From: Bacillus licheniformis DSM 13 = ATCC 14580
GTDB lineage: Bacteria > Bacillota > Bacilli > Bacillales > Bacillaceae
Reading direction: 5' to 3'
Length of the DNA stretch: 64,000 bases
NCBI RefSeq assembly: GCF_000011645.1
Contig: NC_006270.3
Span: forward strand, 801,001 to 865,000
Shown one piece after another: positions 51,703 to 59,585 of this stretch. A program made the translations under genes and the position numbers. The stretch's first letter is position 1. Every line of letters starts with the position of its first letter. The notes under the pieces are model-generated. The model made no database searches. It was not told where the DNA came from and saw nothing but the letters and a program-made list of their open reading frames with translations.

Positions 51703-52185
51703 ATGATGAAAAGACTTTGCATCATCCCGTGCGGGGCGAAAAAAATCTGGGATGTTGATCCGGACATCGGCCCGTCCGCCGCAAAGGATGTCTATCTAAG
51801 CCCATTTCACCGGGCGTGCCGCGCATATGCGCAGACATTTTTTACGGATTGGGTGATTCTTTCAGCAAAACACGGTTTTTTAAAACCTGAAGATATCGTT
51901 CCTGAAAACTATGACGTCACATTTGGGATGCGCCACCCAGAGATTATGCCGGATGGCGGGCTGAAGGCTCAAGGTGAACGGAAAAACCTGATGGATTGCG
52001 ATGAAATCGTCATGCTCGGCGGAAAAAAATACAGGCCTGTACTGAGGAACGTGTTTGGCAGCGGACAGCAGATCATATACCCGCTGGCGGGATACCGGGG
52101 AATCGGCTATATGCTGCAGGCGCTGAAGCGGGCTGTCGATGAAGGCCGGGAACTTGGTGAACATGAAAAAAATGAGTTTTTTTAA
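51703..52185 (+). CDS. DUF6884-like protein, 160 aa
   Basis: The soluble protein begins CIIPCGAKKIWD and has LSPFHRACRAYAQTFFTDWVILSAKHGFL and YDVTF, a pattern of the DUF6884/DUF4433-neighbour group of small enzymes with conserved CGxxK and SAKHG motifs, sometimes found with nucleic acid modification genes. Its place after yfjO is where B. subtilis has small yfj genes, but I cannot name the orthologue. ATGATG start with AAAAGGGGGA upstream. A terminator follows at 52269. Confidence 0.75.
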   Translation: MMKRLCIIPCGAKKIWDVDPDIGPSAAKDVYLSPFHRACRAYAQTFFTDWVILSAKHGFLKPEDIVPENYDVTFGMRHPEIMPDGGLKAQGERKNLMDCDEIVMLGGKKYRPVLRNVFGSGQQIIYPLAGYRGIGYMLQALKRAVDEGRELGEHEKNEFF

Positions 52186-52268
52186 AATCGCTGGCAGGGC
52201 CCTCAAAATAAAGGACAGGGCATCATCCGAGAGACCGGAAGATGTTTGTTTGGCGATTGGGATATCGG

Positions 52269-52307
52269 GAGGCAAAATGAAATATTCATTTTTGTCTCTT
52301 TTTTTTA
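52269..52307 (+). terminator. terminator before the sigma-factor remnant
   Basis: GAGGCAAAATGAA pairs with TTCATTTTTGTCTC, followed by T8. Confidence 0.8.
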
Positions 52308-52348
52308 TGTGATTTTTGTAACGAAAAGAAGGTCAGCGGTACTAATAA

Positions 52349-52762
52349 GTGAATGGAAAAATTAAAGAAACAGCGGAAGATTTAACACAGGAAGCATTTT
52401 ATCAGGCTGTGAAAGGCTGGCTCCCACACATTTTTGGGAAAGCCGACAATCAAAACACGGGTGTTTGCGATTGCTAAAAAAACACTTTCGTTCAGGAGCG
52501 TCGAAAGCCGGGGCAAACACAATGATTCACCAAGTTAAGGCTGCTTGCTTATCTCCGGAAGAACACTTCCTGAAAACCGTGAAAGAGCGGCGGCTTCTCG
52601 AGGAAATCAACCGGCTTGATGAGAATTTACAGGAGATTGTCAGCCTCCGCATCTACGAAAATCGGCATGCTCACAGGCAAAACCGAAAACGATGCCATGG
52701 TGGGGGTTCACAGGGCGAAGGTCAAGCTTCAGCAAGAAATGGAGGGGTATGATGAAGGATAA
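52349..52762 (+). pseudogene. degenerate ECF sigma factor
   Basis: Pieces of an extracytoplasmic-function sigma factor lie in different frames. Region 2 is recognisable in AEDLTQEAFYQAVKGW (first frame, stopping at 52476); VFAIAKKTLSF continues it in a second frame; RLLEEINRLDENLQEIVSLRIYEN is the start of region 4; and MLTGKTENDAMVGVHRAKVK with VKLQQEMEGY, the helix-turn-helix end, is in a third frame and stops at 52760. The part before the last piece has lost the usual LSFxEI. At least three frameshifts or deletions make it non-functional. Intact anti-sigma-like and membrane genes follow directly. Confidence 0.8.
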
Positions 52763-53315
52763 GGAACGCAGTATATTCGAAGATTTGCTTCCTTTATACC
52801 ATGAGGGGCTGTTAAGCAAAGAGACGGCTGAATGGATTGAGGAAGCGGCCGAAAACGATGAGGAGCTTCAAAAGCTTTTGAAGATGTCGGAAGACGAGCT
52901 TCCGAAGGAACATATCGAGTCGTCTGTTCATGAAGGGCAAATGTTTAAAAGAATCAATCGAAAGCTCTCCTTGTACCAGCTGATGTTTATGGCGATTTCA
53001 TTTTTTCTCGCGATTCGCACATCCCTGTTAAATGAAAGCTTCGGCTTTATTTTGTGGTACGCCGTGCTTGGGTTTGCGGGGTATCTGTTTTTCCGGGATA
53101 TGAAACTCGTAATGCTCCTCACCTATGCGCCGATTTTCGTTTGGGGGATGGGGGATATTCTGGCCGAATGGGACGCATCCGGCGGTACAGGGGTTGTGGA
53201 GCACCTGCTGTATGCCGTCTTTGGCGCTTTCGTGCTCGCTGTTATTCACTGTTTTTTCGCCGCGGTTGGGATGATGATCGGCTGGCTGTTCTTAAAGCTG
53301 AAGGAAAGAAGTTGA
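52752..53315 (+). CDS. membrane protein, probable former anti-sigma partner
   Basis: The 187-residue protein starts with an acidic soluble part (about 1-75) whose IFEDLLPLYHEGLLSKETAEWIEEAAENDEE resembles the N-terminus of ECF anti-sigma factors, but without the zinc-binding His-x3-Cys-x2-Cys. Four membrane segments follow (about 80-180). ATG 52752 has GGAGGGG just upstream and overlaps the sigma remnant's end, the usual arrangement of sigma/anti-sigma operons. With the sigma gene broken, its present role is unclear. Confidence 0.7.
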   Translation: MKDKERSIFEDLLPLYHEGLLSKETAEWIEEAAENDEELQKLLKMSEDELPKEHIESSVHEGQMFKRINRKLSLYQLMFMAISFFLAIRTSLLNESFGFILWYAVLGFAGYLFFRDMKLVMLLTYAPIFVWGMGDILAEWDASGGTGVVEHLLYAVFGAFVLAVIHCFFAAVGMMIGWLFLKLKERS

Positions 53316-53316
53316 T

Positions 53317-54042
53317 ATGATGAAAAAGAAAGTCTTGTATAGCGTGTTGATTGTGCTGCTCGTTTCCTTTGTGCTTGCCGCTTACAACGCCTTCAACGGA
53401 AATCCCGTAAGCAAGAAGCTGTCTCAAACGGCGCTTGAGCATTATTTGACTGACCGCTATCCTGAAAAAGACTTGCGGATCGACAGCGGCATCTATAATT
53501 TCAAGTTCACGGAATATGTATTTGAAGTCACTGACACCGGTGATCCAAAGCGCAAAGATCCCTATCTGCTTACTTTGAGAGGGTTTGTTCAACCTGAAGT
53601 ATACACGGACGGAATCTATGAAGAGAACCTCAATGAACCGCTGATGGAGCGGCTTGGAGAAGAAGCAGGAAAAGAAATCAAAGCGCTTTTATCAAAAAGC
53701 ATAGACCAACTGAAAGACGTTGACGTGCATGTGGAAGTATTAAAAGGAAAGCTGAAAAATGACGCAAAATGGGAGAAAAGCATCCGCTTAGACAAGCCGA
53801 TGCAGATTCATATTTTACTTGATGCCGAAAATGCCGGCCGAAAAGAAGTATACAATACGGCGCAAAAGATTCAGCGCCTGTTGAATGAAGAAGGGTACGA
53901 CTACGAAAGCGTGACGATTAATGCCAACATTTTTGATGGGGAAGATATTAAAGACGAGGAGATCGGCTGTCTTAAATACAGCACCTCCTTTGAAAAAAAT
54001 ACGGAAATCAAGCTGAAGGATGTTGAAGAGCTAAATGATTAA
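53317..54042 (+). CDS. anchored extracytoplasmic protein of unknown function
   Basis: The 241-residue protein has one N-terminal hydrophobic helix (about 4-21) and a hydrophilic remainder, so it is anchored facing outwards. LEHYLTDRYPEKDLRIDSGIY and the later LLNEEGYDYESVTINANIFDG look like a DUF3139/YfjL-type domain, but I am not sure. It starts one base after the preceding stop and is co-transcribed with it. Presence beside a dead sigma factor suggests the whole operon once answered an envelope stress. Confidence 0.65.
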   Translation: MMKKKVLYSVLIVLLVSFVLAAYNAFNGNPVSKKLSQTALEHYLTDRYPEKDLRIDSGIYNFKFTEYVFEVTDTGDPKRKDPYLLTLRGFVQPEVYTDGIYEENLNEPLMERLGEEAGKEIKALLSKSIDQLKDVDVHVEVLKGKLKNDAKWEKSIRLDKPMQIHILLDAENAGRKEVYNTAQKIQRLLNEEGYDYESVTINANIFDGEDIKDEEIGCLKYSTSFEKNTEIKLKDVEELND

Positions 54043-54047
54043 CGATC

Positions 54048-54068
54048 CATCCTTCAGTTTGAAGGATG
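54048..54068. terminator. candidate hairpin between convergent genes
   Basis: CATCCTTCA / TGAAGGATG perfect 9-bp stem with a 3-base loop, without a clear T-run. It lies six bases after one stop and four before the other. Confidence 0.4.
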
Positions 54069-54071
54069 ATA

Positions 54072-54647
54072 TCATACATGCAAGCCGCCGCAGAAGGCGG
54101 CGGTTATCTGTTTAATATAAGTGTCTTTAGCGACTTTTTGAAAACGGCCGCCAGCCAATGCGCCAGACGAGAAGTATCCGTATAAAGATGACAGAAAAGC
54201 GAAGGCCTGTGAATCTGCATCTCCCTTTTTCATCAGGTTTTTGTCCTGCATCGTCCGAAAGTAGTCTGTTAAATAACAAAGGAGCTCCTCCATATGCTTT
54301 AACAGAGAACCGAAAAGATCAGTCATCCTTCCGCCGTCTTGAACAGCGATAAGGTAGAGCGGCTTGTTTTTTTCCATATGAAGCAAATACGATTCTGCAA
54401 TCAATGTTAAGTCTTTCTCCAGGTTCCAAGTGATATCGTTTTCAAATACGCGCTGAAAGGCTGGTATATAAGAAAATTGTTGAACGGCCGCTTCCAAAAG
54501 TCCAAGCTTAGTTTTGAAGTGGCGGTAGACCGTCATCTCGCTGACGCCTGAATGAAGCGCGATATCCTTTATTGTCACCGACTTGAATCCGTATTTTTGC
54601 ATTAAGTCTAAAGCAGCAGATATGATCCGTTCGTTCGTCTCTTGCAA
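54072..54647 (-). CDS. TetR-family transcriptional regulator
   Basis: The 191-residue repressor has the N-terminal helix-turn-helix ERIISAALDLMQKYGFKSVTIKDIALHSGVSEMTVYRHFKTK and a helical ligand domain. The start is TTG with GGGGGT upstream. It is divergent from the glycosyltransferase gene and a perfect palindrome lies between them, so it very probably represses itself and that gene. The ligand is unknown. Confidence 0.88.
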   Translation of the reverse strand: MQETNERIISAALDLMQKYGFKSVTIKDIALHSGVSEMTVYRHFKTKLGLLEAAVQQFSYIPAFQRVFENDITWNLEKDLTLIAESYLLHMEKNKPLYLIAVQDGGRMTDLFGSLLKHMEELLCYLTDYFRTMQDKNLMKKGDADSQAFAFLSSLYGYFSSGALAGGRFQKVAKDTYIKQITAAFCGGLHV

Positions 54648-54672
54648 AGGTGTTTACCCCCATTTTATGATA

Positions 54673-54688
54673 GTTAGTAGTAACTAAC
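54673..54688. promoter_or_regulatory. TetR-type operator
   Basis: GTTAGT-AGTA-ACTAAC is a perfect 6-4-6 palindrome. It lies just downstream of the regulator's promoter and overlaps the likely -35 region (54671-54676) of the glycosyltransferase gene, whose -10 may be TCTAAT at 54694. Confidence 0.65.
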
Positions 54689-54691
54689 ATC

Positions 54692-54720
54692 AGTCTAATC
54701 AGGCGCTCAATTGATGTCAA
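54692..54720 (-). promoter_or_regulatory. sigma-A promoter of the TetR-family gene
   Basis: On the minus strand TTGACA and TAGACT are separated by exactly 17 bases. Transcription would start next to the palindromic operator. Confidence 0.75.
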
Positions 54721-54754
54721 CCTGTTTCAAAAAGGATAAAAAGGAGTTATGATC

Positions 54755-55969
54755 ATGAAAAATATTCTAATCGTCAATTTTCCGGCGGAAGGTCATGTCA
54801 ATCCTACATTAGGGATCACCAAAGCATTTGCTGACAGAGGCGACAATGTGCACTATCTTTCAACAGAAAAGTATAAAGACAGGCTGGAGGGCGTCGGAGC
54901 TACCGTTCATTTATACAAAGATCTGGTGAGAAACGCGCATATTGATCCGAATTCACCGTCCGGCCTTCTTGAATTTTTAAAAATTCATCTCAAAACCTCG
55001 CTGTATATTCTAGACATTGTAAAAGAGCTGTCCAAAAGCATTTCGTTCGATGTCGTGTATTATGACACATTCGGTGCGGGTGAATTGGTCAGGGATTATT
55101 TGAACATTCCGGGAATCGCTTCGTCGGCTTCATTTCTCTTCGGACAAGAACATAAGAAGATTCTGCCGTTGCATCCGGATTCAGGCGCGGAGCTGCACTT
55201 GGACAAAGAATGTGAGGACCTGCTTGCGGAACTGAAAGAAAAGTACGGCGTCTCGCCTAGGCATACAGGACAGTTTATGAGCAATCAGGCGGAGCTGACC
55301 GTTGTGTATACAAGCCGGTATTTTCAGCCTGACAGCGGCCGTTTTGGGGATGATGTGCTGTTTATCGGCCCGCGTTTTCCAAAGCGCCTGGACAAGACCG
55401 ATTTTCCGGTAGAATCGTTGAAGAATGAGAAAGTCATTTATATTTCAATGGGAACCGTACTTGGCAAAACTGCGGATTTTTTCAATATGTGCATTGATGC
55501 TTTTCGTGATTTCGACGGCAAGGTTGTCATCGCCGCTGGCGAAAAATCGGACTACGCGGAAATTAAAGAAGTGCCGGAGCATTTTATCATCGCCCCGTAT
55601 GTGCCGCAATTAGAGGTGCTTAAAGAGGCCGATGTGTTCATCACGCACGGCGGCATGAACAGCGTCAATGAAGGCATCCATTACCGTGTCCCGATGGTTG
55701 TGCTTCCGCATGATAAAGATCAGCCGATGATCGCCCAGCGCTTGAAAGAGCTGAATGCGGGATATCCTCTGTTTGCAGAAGAAGTGAATGCTGAAAGATT
55801 GAGAGATGCAGCAGAACAAGTGCTCACTGACGGAAAATATCAGGAAGGTATTCAAAAAATTGATGAAAGCTTCAGCAACTGCATGGACATTAAAGATGCA
55901 TTGGCGCGTATTGATGAATATACGGCGCGGAAAAAAGTCGCTGCAGCCATAACAGAAAGCCGCTACTAA
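54755..55969 (+). CDS. GT1 UDP-glycosyltransferase, YdhE-like (macrolide/flavonoid type)
   Basis: The 404-residue GT-B enzyme has the acceptor start IVNFPAEGHVNPTLGI, VIYISMGTVLGKT and the UDP-binding signature FITHGGMNSVNEGIHYRVPM...HDKDQPMIAQRL. Bacillus relatives (YjiC, YdhE, YojK) glucosylate a wide range of macrolides and phenolics; the sequence reads closest to B. subtilis YdhE as I remember it. ATG 54755 with AAGGAG eight bases away is preferred over ATG 54749. Probably controlled by the adjacent TetR protein, so an inducible detoxification role is likely. Confidence 0.9.
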   Translation: MKNILIVNFPAEGHVNPTLGITKAFADRGDNVHYLSTEKYKDRLEGVGATVHLYKDLVRNAHIDPNSPSGLLEFLKIHLKTSLYILDIVKELSKSISFDVVYYDTFGAGELVRDYLNIPGIASSASFLFGQEHKKILPLHPDSGAELHLDKECEDLLAELKEKYGVSPRHTGQFMSNQAELTVVYTSRYFQPDSGRFGDDVLFIGPRFPKRLDKTDFPVESLKNEKVIYISMGTVLGKTADFFNMCIDAFRDFDGKVVIAAGEKSDYAEIKEVPEHFIIAPYVPQLEVLKEADVFITHGGMNSVNEGIHYRVPMVVLPHDKDQPMIAQRLKELNAGYPLFAEEVNAERLRDAAEQVLTDGKYQEGIQKIDESFSNCMDIKDALARIDEYTARKKVAAAITESRY

Positions 55970-55981
55970 GCGGCTTTTTTT
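55959..55981 (+). terminator. terminator overlapping the glycosyltransferase stop
   Basis: GCCGCT / AGCGGC stem containing the stop codon in its loop, followed by T7. Confidence 0.85.
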
Positions 55982-56042
55982 ATGCATAAACACCGCAAAA
56001 AAGAAAAAAATAGAATGAATCATAGATCAGAAAGGATGTTGC

Positions 56043-56366
56043 ATGATGCGCAAACTGTGCGTTTGCCTGCTTCTCGTCATTCCGCTGTCATGTACGGCTG
56101 TCATGCCCTCTGCCTACGGGGAAACACGCGTTTATCAAGAGTTGACGGACAAGCAGAAAAATGAACTGGCTTCTTTGCAAAAGGACATTATGGAAAAGAA
56201 AAAACAGCTGATCAATAAGTATGTGGAGTACGGAATACTTGATCAGGAAAGGGGAAAGGAAATCAAGTCTCATATTGAAAAGCGCTATGAAAAAGAGCGG
56301 GAAGACGGATTTTTGCCAAAGTGGAAGCACCATAAAGAAAAGTTTCGCCCGCATCACATTCATTAA
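56043..56366 (+). CDS. secreted DUF2680 protein, YckD-like
   Basis: The 107-residue product has a signal peptide (about 1-28, ending PSAYGET) and a helical, very charged mature part (LTDKQKNELASLQKDIMEKKKQLINKYVEYGILD), the DUF2680 pattern known from B. subtilis YckD. The C-terminus is His/Lys-rich. Function unknown. Start at ATGATG after AAAGGATG. Transcribed before naiP but without evidence of an operon. Confidence 0.82.
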   Translation: MMRKLCVCLLLVIPLSCTAVMPSAYGETRVYQELTDKQKNELASLQKDIMEKKKQLINKYVEYGILDQERGKEIKSHIEKRYEKEREDGFLPKWKHHKEKFRPHHIH

Positions 56367-56404
56367 ACTGAAAAAGACGGCGCCTCATTTTCTTCGTGAC
56401 AAAA

Positions 56405-56440
56405 GTGTAAAGACAGGTGTAAACTAATACTCATGTAAAC
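56405..56440 (+). promoter_or_regulatory. TGTAAA direct repeats before naiP, possible NiaR-type site
   Basis: TGTAAA occurs three times at 56406, 56418 and 56434, the first two flanking AGACAGG. In B. subtilis naiP is repressed by the niacin regulator NiaR, whose sites contain ACA/TGT-type half-sites. The assignment is tentative. Confidence 0.3.
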
Positions 56441-56470
56441 TGCTAAGAGAGTAAAAGAGGTGTTGTGAGT

Positions 56471-57673
56471 ATGAAGAACCGTCCTGTTTCAGAGCGCAGA
56501 CTGCTTGGCATCGCAGGCCTCGGCTGGCTTTTTGATGCCATGGACGTTGGTATATTATCGTTTATTATCGCCGCTTTGCACGCGGAATGGAAGTTGACGC
56601 CGCAGGAAATGAGCTGGATCGGCAGCGTCAACTCAATCGGCATGGCTGTCGGGGCATTTGTCTTTGGCCTTTTGGCTGACCGCGTCGGAAGAAAATATGT
56701 TTTTATTATTACGCTGCTGTTTTTCTCGATCGGCAGCGGGTTGTCCGCTTTAACGACGACATTGTGGGCATTTTTAGTGCTGCGCTTTTTCGTCGGAATG
56801 GGGCTCGGGGGAGAGCTTCCAGTCGCATCTACGCTCGTATCTGAAACCGTTGCGCCTGATCGGAGGGGAAGAGTCGTCGTCCTGCTCGAAAGTTTCTGGG
56901 CATTCGGCTGGCTGGCTGCAGCGCTCATTTCGTATTTTATTATTCCGGCCTACGGCTGGCAGATTGCTTTATTGATAACTGCGATACCGGCTTTTTACGC
57001 CTTATATTTGCGGATTGCCCTGCCGGATTCTCCGAAATATGAGAAGCTTGCGCAGGAAAGGAAGCCGACCATCATGGAAAATGTGAAAAGCGTCTGGTCC
57101 CGCAAATATGCCCGGCCTACGGCCATGCTGTGGATCGTCTGGTTTTGCGTCGTCTTTTCCTACTATGGCATGTTTCTTTGGCTGCCGAGCGTCATGGTGA
57201 TGAAAGGATTCAGCATGATCAAGAGCTTTGAGTACGTCCTGATTATGACGCTGGCTCAGCTGCCCGGCTATTTCTCCGCGGCATGGCTGATTGAAAAAGC
57301 CGGTCGGAAAATGGTGCTTACCGTCTACTTGCTGGGGACGGCTGTCAGCGCCTACTTCTTCGGATCGGCTGAATCGCTGGCGCTTTTGCTTGTGTCAGGC
57401 ATGTTTTTATCATTTTTCAACCTTGGTGCGTGGGGTGCGCTTTACGCTTATACCCCGGAACAATACCCGACGTCAATCAGGGGGACCGGCGCAGGAATGG
57501 CAGCCGGCTTTGGCCGAATCGGCGGCATCCTGGGCCCGCTTCTTGTCGGCTATCTCGTCGCCCGGGGAACAGAGATTTCAATGATCTTTTTCATCTTCTG
57601 CATCGCCGTTGTTGCGGCCGTCGCAGCCATCATCTTTTTGGGGACCGAGACGAAGCAGAAAGAGCTTGCCTAA
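56471..57673 (+). CDS. naiP: niacin transporter NaiP (MFS)
   Basis: The 400-residue transporter has 12 membrane segments and sugar-porter-like MFS motifs: LLADRVGRKYVFII in loop 2-3, RFFVGMGLGGELPVASTLVSE, LPDSPKYE and YTPEQYPTSIRGTG. N-terminal LLGIAGLGWLFDAMDVGILSFIIAAL is nearly what I recall for B. subtilis NaiP (YceI), which imports nicotinate and whose length is also 400. ATG 56471 with AAAGAGGTG eight bases upstream is chosen over GTG 56465. Confidence 0.88.
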   Translation: MKNRPVSERRLLGIAGLGWLFDAMDVGILSFIIAALHAEWKLTPQEMSWIGSVNSIGMAVGAFVFGLLADRVGRKYVFIITLLFFSIGSGLSALTTTLWAFLVLRFFVGMGLGGELPVASTLVSETVAPDRRGRVVVLLESFWAFGWLAAALISYFIIPAYGWQIALLITAIPAFYALYLRIALPDSPKYEKLAQERKPTIMENVKSVWSRKYARPTAMLWIVWFCVVFSYYGMFLWLPSVMVMKGFSMIKSFEYVLIMTLAQLPGYFSAAWLIEKAGRKMVLTVYLLGTAVSAYFFGSAESLALLLVSGMFLSFFNLGAWGALYAYTPEQYPTSIRGTGAGMAAGFGRIGGILGPLLVGYLVARGTEISMIFFIFCIAVVAAVAAIIFLGTETKQKELA

Positions 57674-57836
57674 TGTCTGAATTCTGCGTCATAATAGACG
57701 GACGCGAAAATTTGGAAAGAGTTGGTTGAATTGAAAAAGAAAGCCATTATGAAAACATTGAGATTGACAGTATGGGTTTAGAAGGGGGAAGAACGGCCCG
57801 GCTGCAAGGAACGCGCAATTGCCACCTGAATACGTA

Positions 57837-57867
57837 GAGAAGGCGCTTGTAGCGCCTTCTCTTTTTT
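57837..57867 (+). terminator. strong terminator upstream of sacX promoter
   Basis: GAGAAGGCGC / GCGCCTTCTC perfect 10-bp stem, 5-base loop, T6. Confidence 0.92.
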
Positions 57868-57899
57868 ATATATGCAGGATATATAGGTGGTTTGCACTA

Positions 57900-57928
57900 T
57901 TGATGTCCATGGCCGAAGAGAATAGAAT
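57900..57928 (+). promoter_or_regulatory. sigma-A promoter of sacX
   Basis: TTGATG and TAGAAT are exactly 17 bases apart. Transcription would start about 20 bases before the antiterminator element. Confidence 0.7.
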
Positions 57929-57951
57929 CATATTAAGAACCAATATCGCCG

Positions 57952-57984
57952 GGATTGTTACTGGTAAGGCAGGCAAGACCTAAA
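57952..57984 (+). promoter_or_regulatory. ribonucleic antiterminator (RAT) for a SacY/SacT-family protein
   Basis: The element begins GGATTGTTACTGGTAAGG and ends GGCAAGACCTAAA, which matches the RAT of the B. subtilis sac genes almost base for base. It overlaps the 5' arm of the following terminator, so binding of the antiterminator protein prevents termination. Confidence 0.9.
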
Positions 57985-58066
57985 ATGTGCTAAAGGAACC
58001 GCAGCCCTTAGTGTGCTTTTTTGCGCCTATCGGCTGATGCTTTCGCATGTTTTAGGTCTTTTTTTG
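57977..58066 (+). terminator. conditional terminator in the sacX leader
   Basis: AGACCTAAAATGTGC pairs with GCATGTTTTAGGTCT (small mismatches), followed by T7. The first arm is shared with the RAT. An additional internal hairpin lies in the long loop. Confidence 0.88.
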
Positions 58067-58166
58067 TTTCTTTCGCCAGGGGGCTTTAGACGTAATGACA
58101 CATTTTTCATTTTGATCGTCTTCTGTTGATTTGATAGGATAGAAAAATTGGAGGAGGTAGGTGCGG

Positions 58167-59543
58167 GTGCAGCATAAAGAGATTGCAAGAGAACTCTTGC
58201 CCCTCATTGGAGGCGCGGAGAATATCATCAGCATCAGCCATTGTACGACAAGGCTGCGCTTCAATGTCAGGGATGAAGAAAAAATCGATATAGCTGCTAT
58301 TGAAAAGATGGAGTCTGTGCAGGGGACTTTTTTCAGATACGGTTTGTTCCAGATCATTTTCGGTACAGGTGTGGTCAATAAAATTTATAAGGAAATGATC
58401 CAATACAGCGATCCGGCTCCTTTTGAAGAAGCCCGTCGGGAGGCGCGGCCGAACATGAACGTATTGACGCGATTTGCCAAAACGCTGTCAGACATCTTTG
58501 TGCCGATCATTCCTGCAATCGTTGCGAGCGGATTGCTCATGGGTCTCATTAGTGTGCTTAAAGAATTCAGCCTCGGCGCTTATGGCGGCCCGCTGATGAA
58601 AATGCTCGACATTTTTTCAAGCTCAGCGTTTGTCATTTTGCCTGTGCTGATCGGGTTCAGTGCGGCTAAACAGTTTGGAGCCAATCCATTTTTAGGCGCC
58701 GTCATCGGCGGTATTTTGACCCATCCTGATTTGCTCGATCCTTCAATGCTCGGCAGCCAAAAGCCGGAATCCATCGAAGTATTCGGCCTTGAAGTCCCTT
58801 TGATCGGATACCAGGGGACAGTCATTCCGATTCTCTTATCCGTCTACATGATGAGCAAAATCGAAAAATTCTTGAAAAGAATCGTCCCCAGTTCTTTAGA
58901 TTTGATCGTTGCCCCGTTTATTACAGTCATGGCTTCCGGGTTTGCCGCGCTGTTTATCATGGGCCCGCTCTCACTGATGATCGCCCATTTCATAAGCGAC
59001 TGTCTCGGGTTTGTTTATCATTTTGCGGGGGCGTGCGCCGGATTTTTATTTGGCGGGCTTTACGCCTTACTCGTTTTGAGCGGCCTGCACCACAGTTTTT
59101 ATGTGATTGAAGCGTCGCTGCTCGCAGATCCCGAATACGGGGTCAATTTTCTGCTTCCAATATGGTCGATGGCCAATGTCGCGCAGGGAGGAGCGGGACT
59201 CGCCGTATTTTTGAAAACAAAGAATGACGGCATCAGAAAGATTGCGATTCCGGCTTCTCTCACGGCCTTTTTGGGAATCGTCGAACCGGTCATGTTTGGC
59301 GTCAACCTGAAACTCGTCAGGCCGTTTATCGGCGCATCGATCGGAGGCGCACTCGGAGGTGCATACGCCGTCTTCACACACGTGGCGGCAAATTCTTACG
59401 GATTGTCCGGCATCCCGATGATTTCAATTATTCTCCCTCTTGGCACCGCCAATCTCATTCATTATTTAATCGCTTTTGCGATTGCGGTGATTTCAGCATT
59501 TATTGCGACTTTGTGTCTTGGCTTTAAAGATGAAAAAGAATAA
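58167..59543 (+). CDS. sacX: sucrose-type PTS enzyme IIBC, SacX-like
   Basis: The 458-residue membrane protein has an EIIB domain (about 1-90; phosphorylated Cys26 in SHCTTRLRFNVRDEEK) and an EIIC domain with GLHHSFYVIEASLL and FLGIVEPVMFGVNLK. In B. subtilis, SacX acts as a sucrose sensor that phosphorylates and inactivates SacY rather than as the main transporter (SacP). I call SacX because a SacY-like gene follows. GTG 58167 with GGAGGAGGT eight bases upstream is taken; GTG 58161 is too close to that site. The leader carries a RAT. Confidence 0.8.
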   Translation: MQHKEIARELLPLIGGAENIISISHCTTRLRFNVRDEEKIDIAAIEKMESVQGTFFRYGLFQIIFGTGVVNKIYKEMIQYSDPAPFEEARREARPNMNVLTRFAKTLSDIFVPIIPAIVASGLLMGLISVLKEFSLGAYGGPLMKMLDIFSSSAFVILPVLIGFSAAKQFGANPFLGAVIGGILTHPDLLDPSMLGSQKPESIEVFGLEVPLIGYQGTVIPILLSVYMMSKIEKFLKRIVPSSLDLIVAPFITVMASGFAALFIMGPLSLMIAHFISDCLGFVYHFAGACAGFLFGGLYALLVLSGLHHSFYVIEASLLADPEYGVNFLLPIWSMANVAQGGAGLAVFLKTKNDGIRKIAIPASLTAFLGIVEPVMFGVNLKLVRPFIGASIGGALGGAYAVFTHVAANSYGLSGIPMISIILPLGTANLIHYLIAFAIAVISAFIATLCLGFKDEKE

Positions 59544-59585
59544 TTCCGTTTTCATTCATTAAAACAGGATGAAAGGAAGGCAGCT

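Larger units (their letters stand above)
57674..58166 (+). other. naiP-sacX intergenic region with regulatory leader
   Basis: There is no gene in these 493 bases. The first half is featureless apart from a strong terminator at 57837-57867, which ends a naiP transcript about 160 bases after the stop. The second half is the sacX promoter and its antiterminator/terminator leader. Confidence 0.7.

Noticed and set aside
52317..52342. ECF-type autoregulatory promoter (TGTAAC ... CGGTAC) before the sigma remnant
   Set aside because: The spacing is 14 bases, shorter than the usual 16-17, and the sigma gene is broken; not strong enough for a feature.
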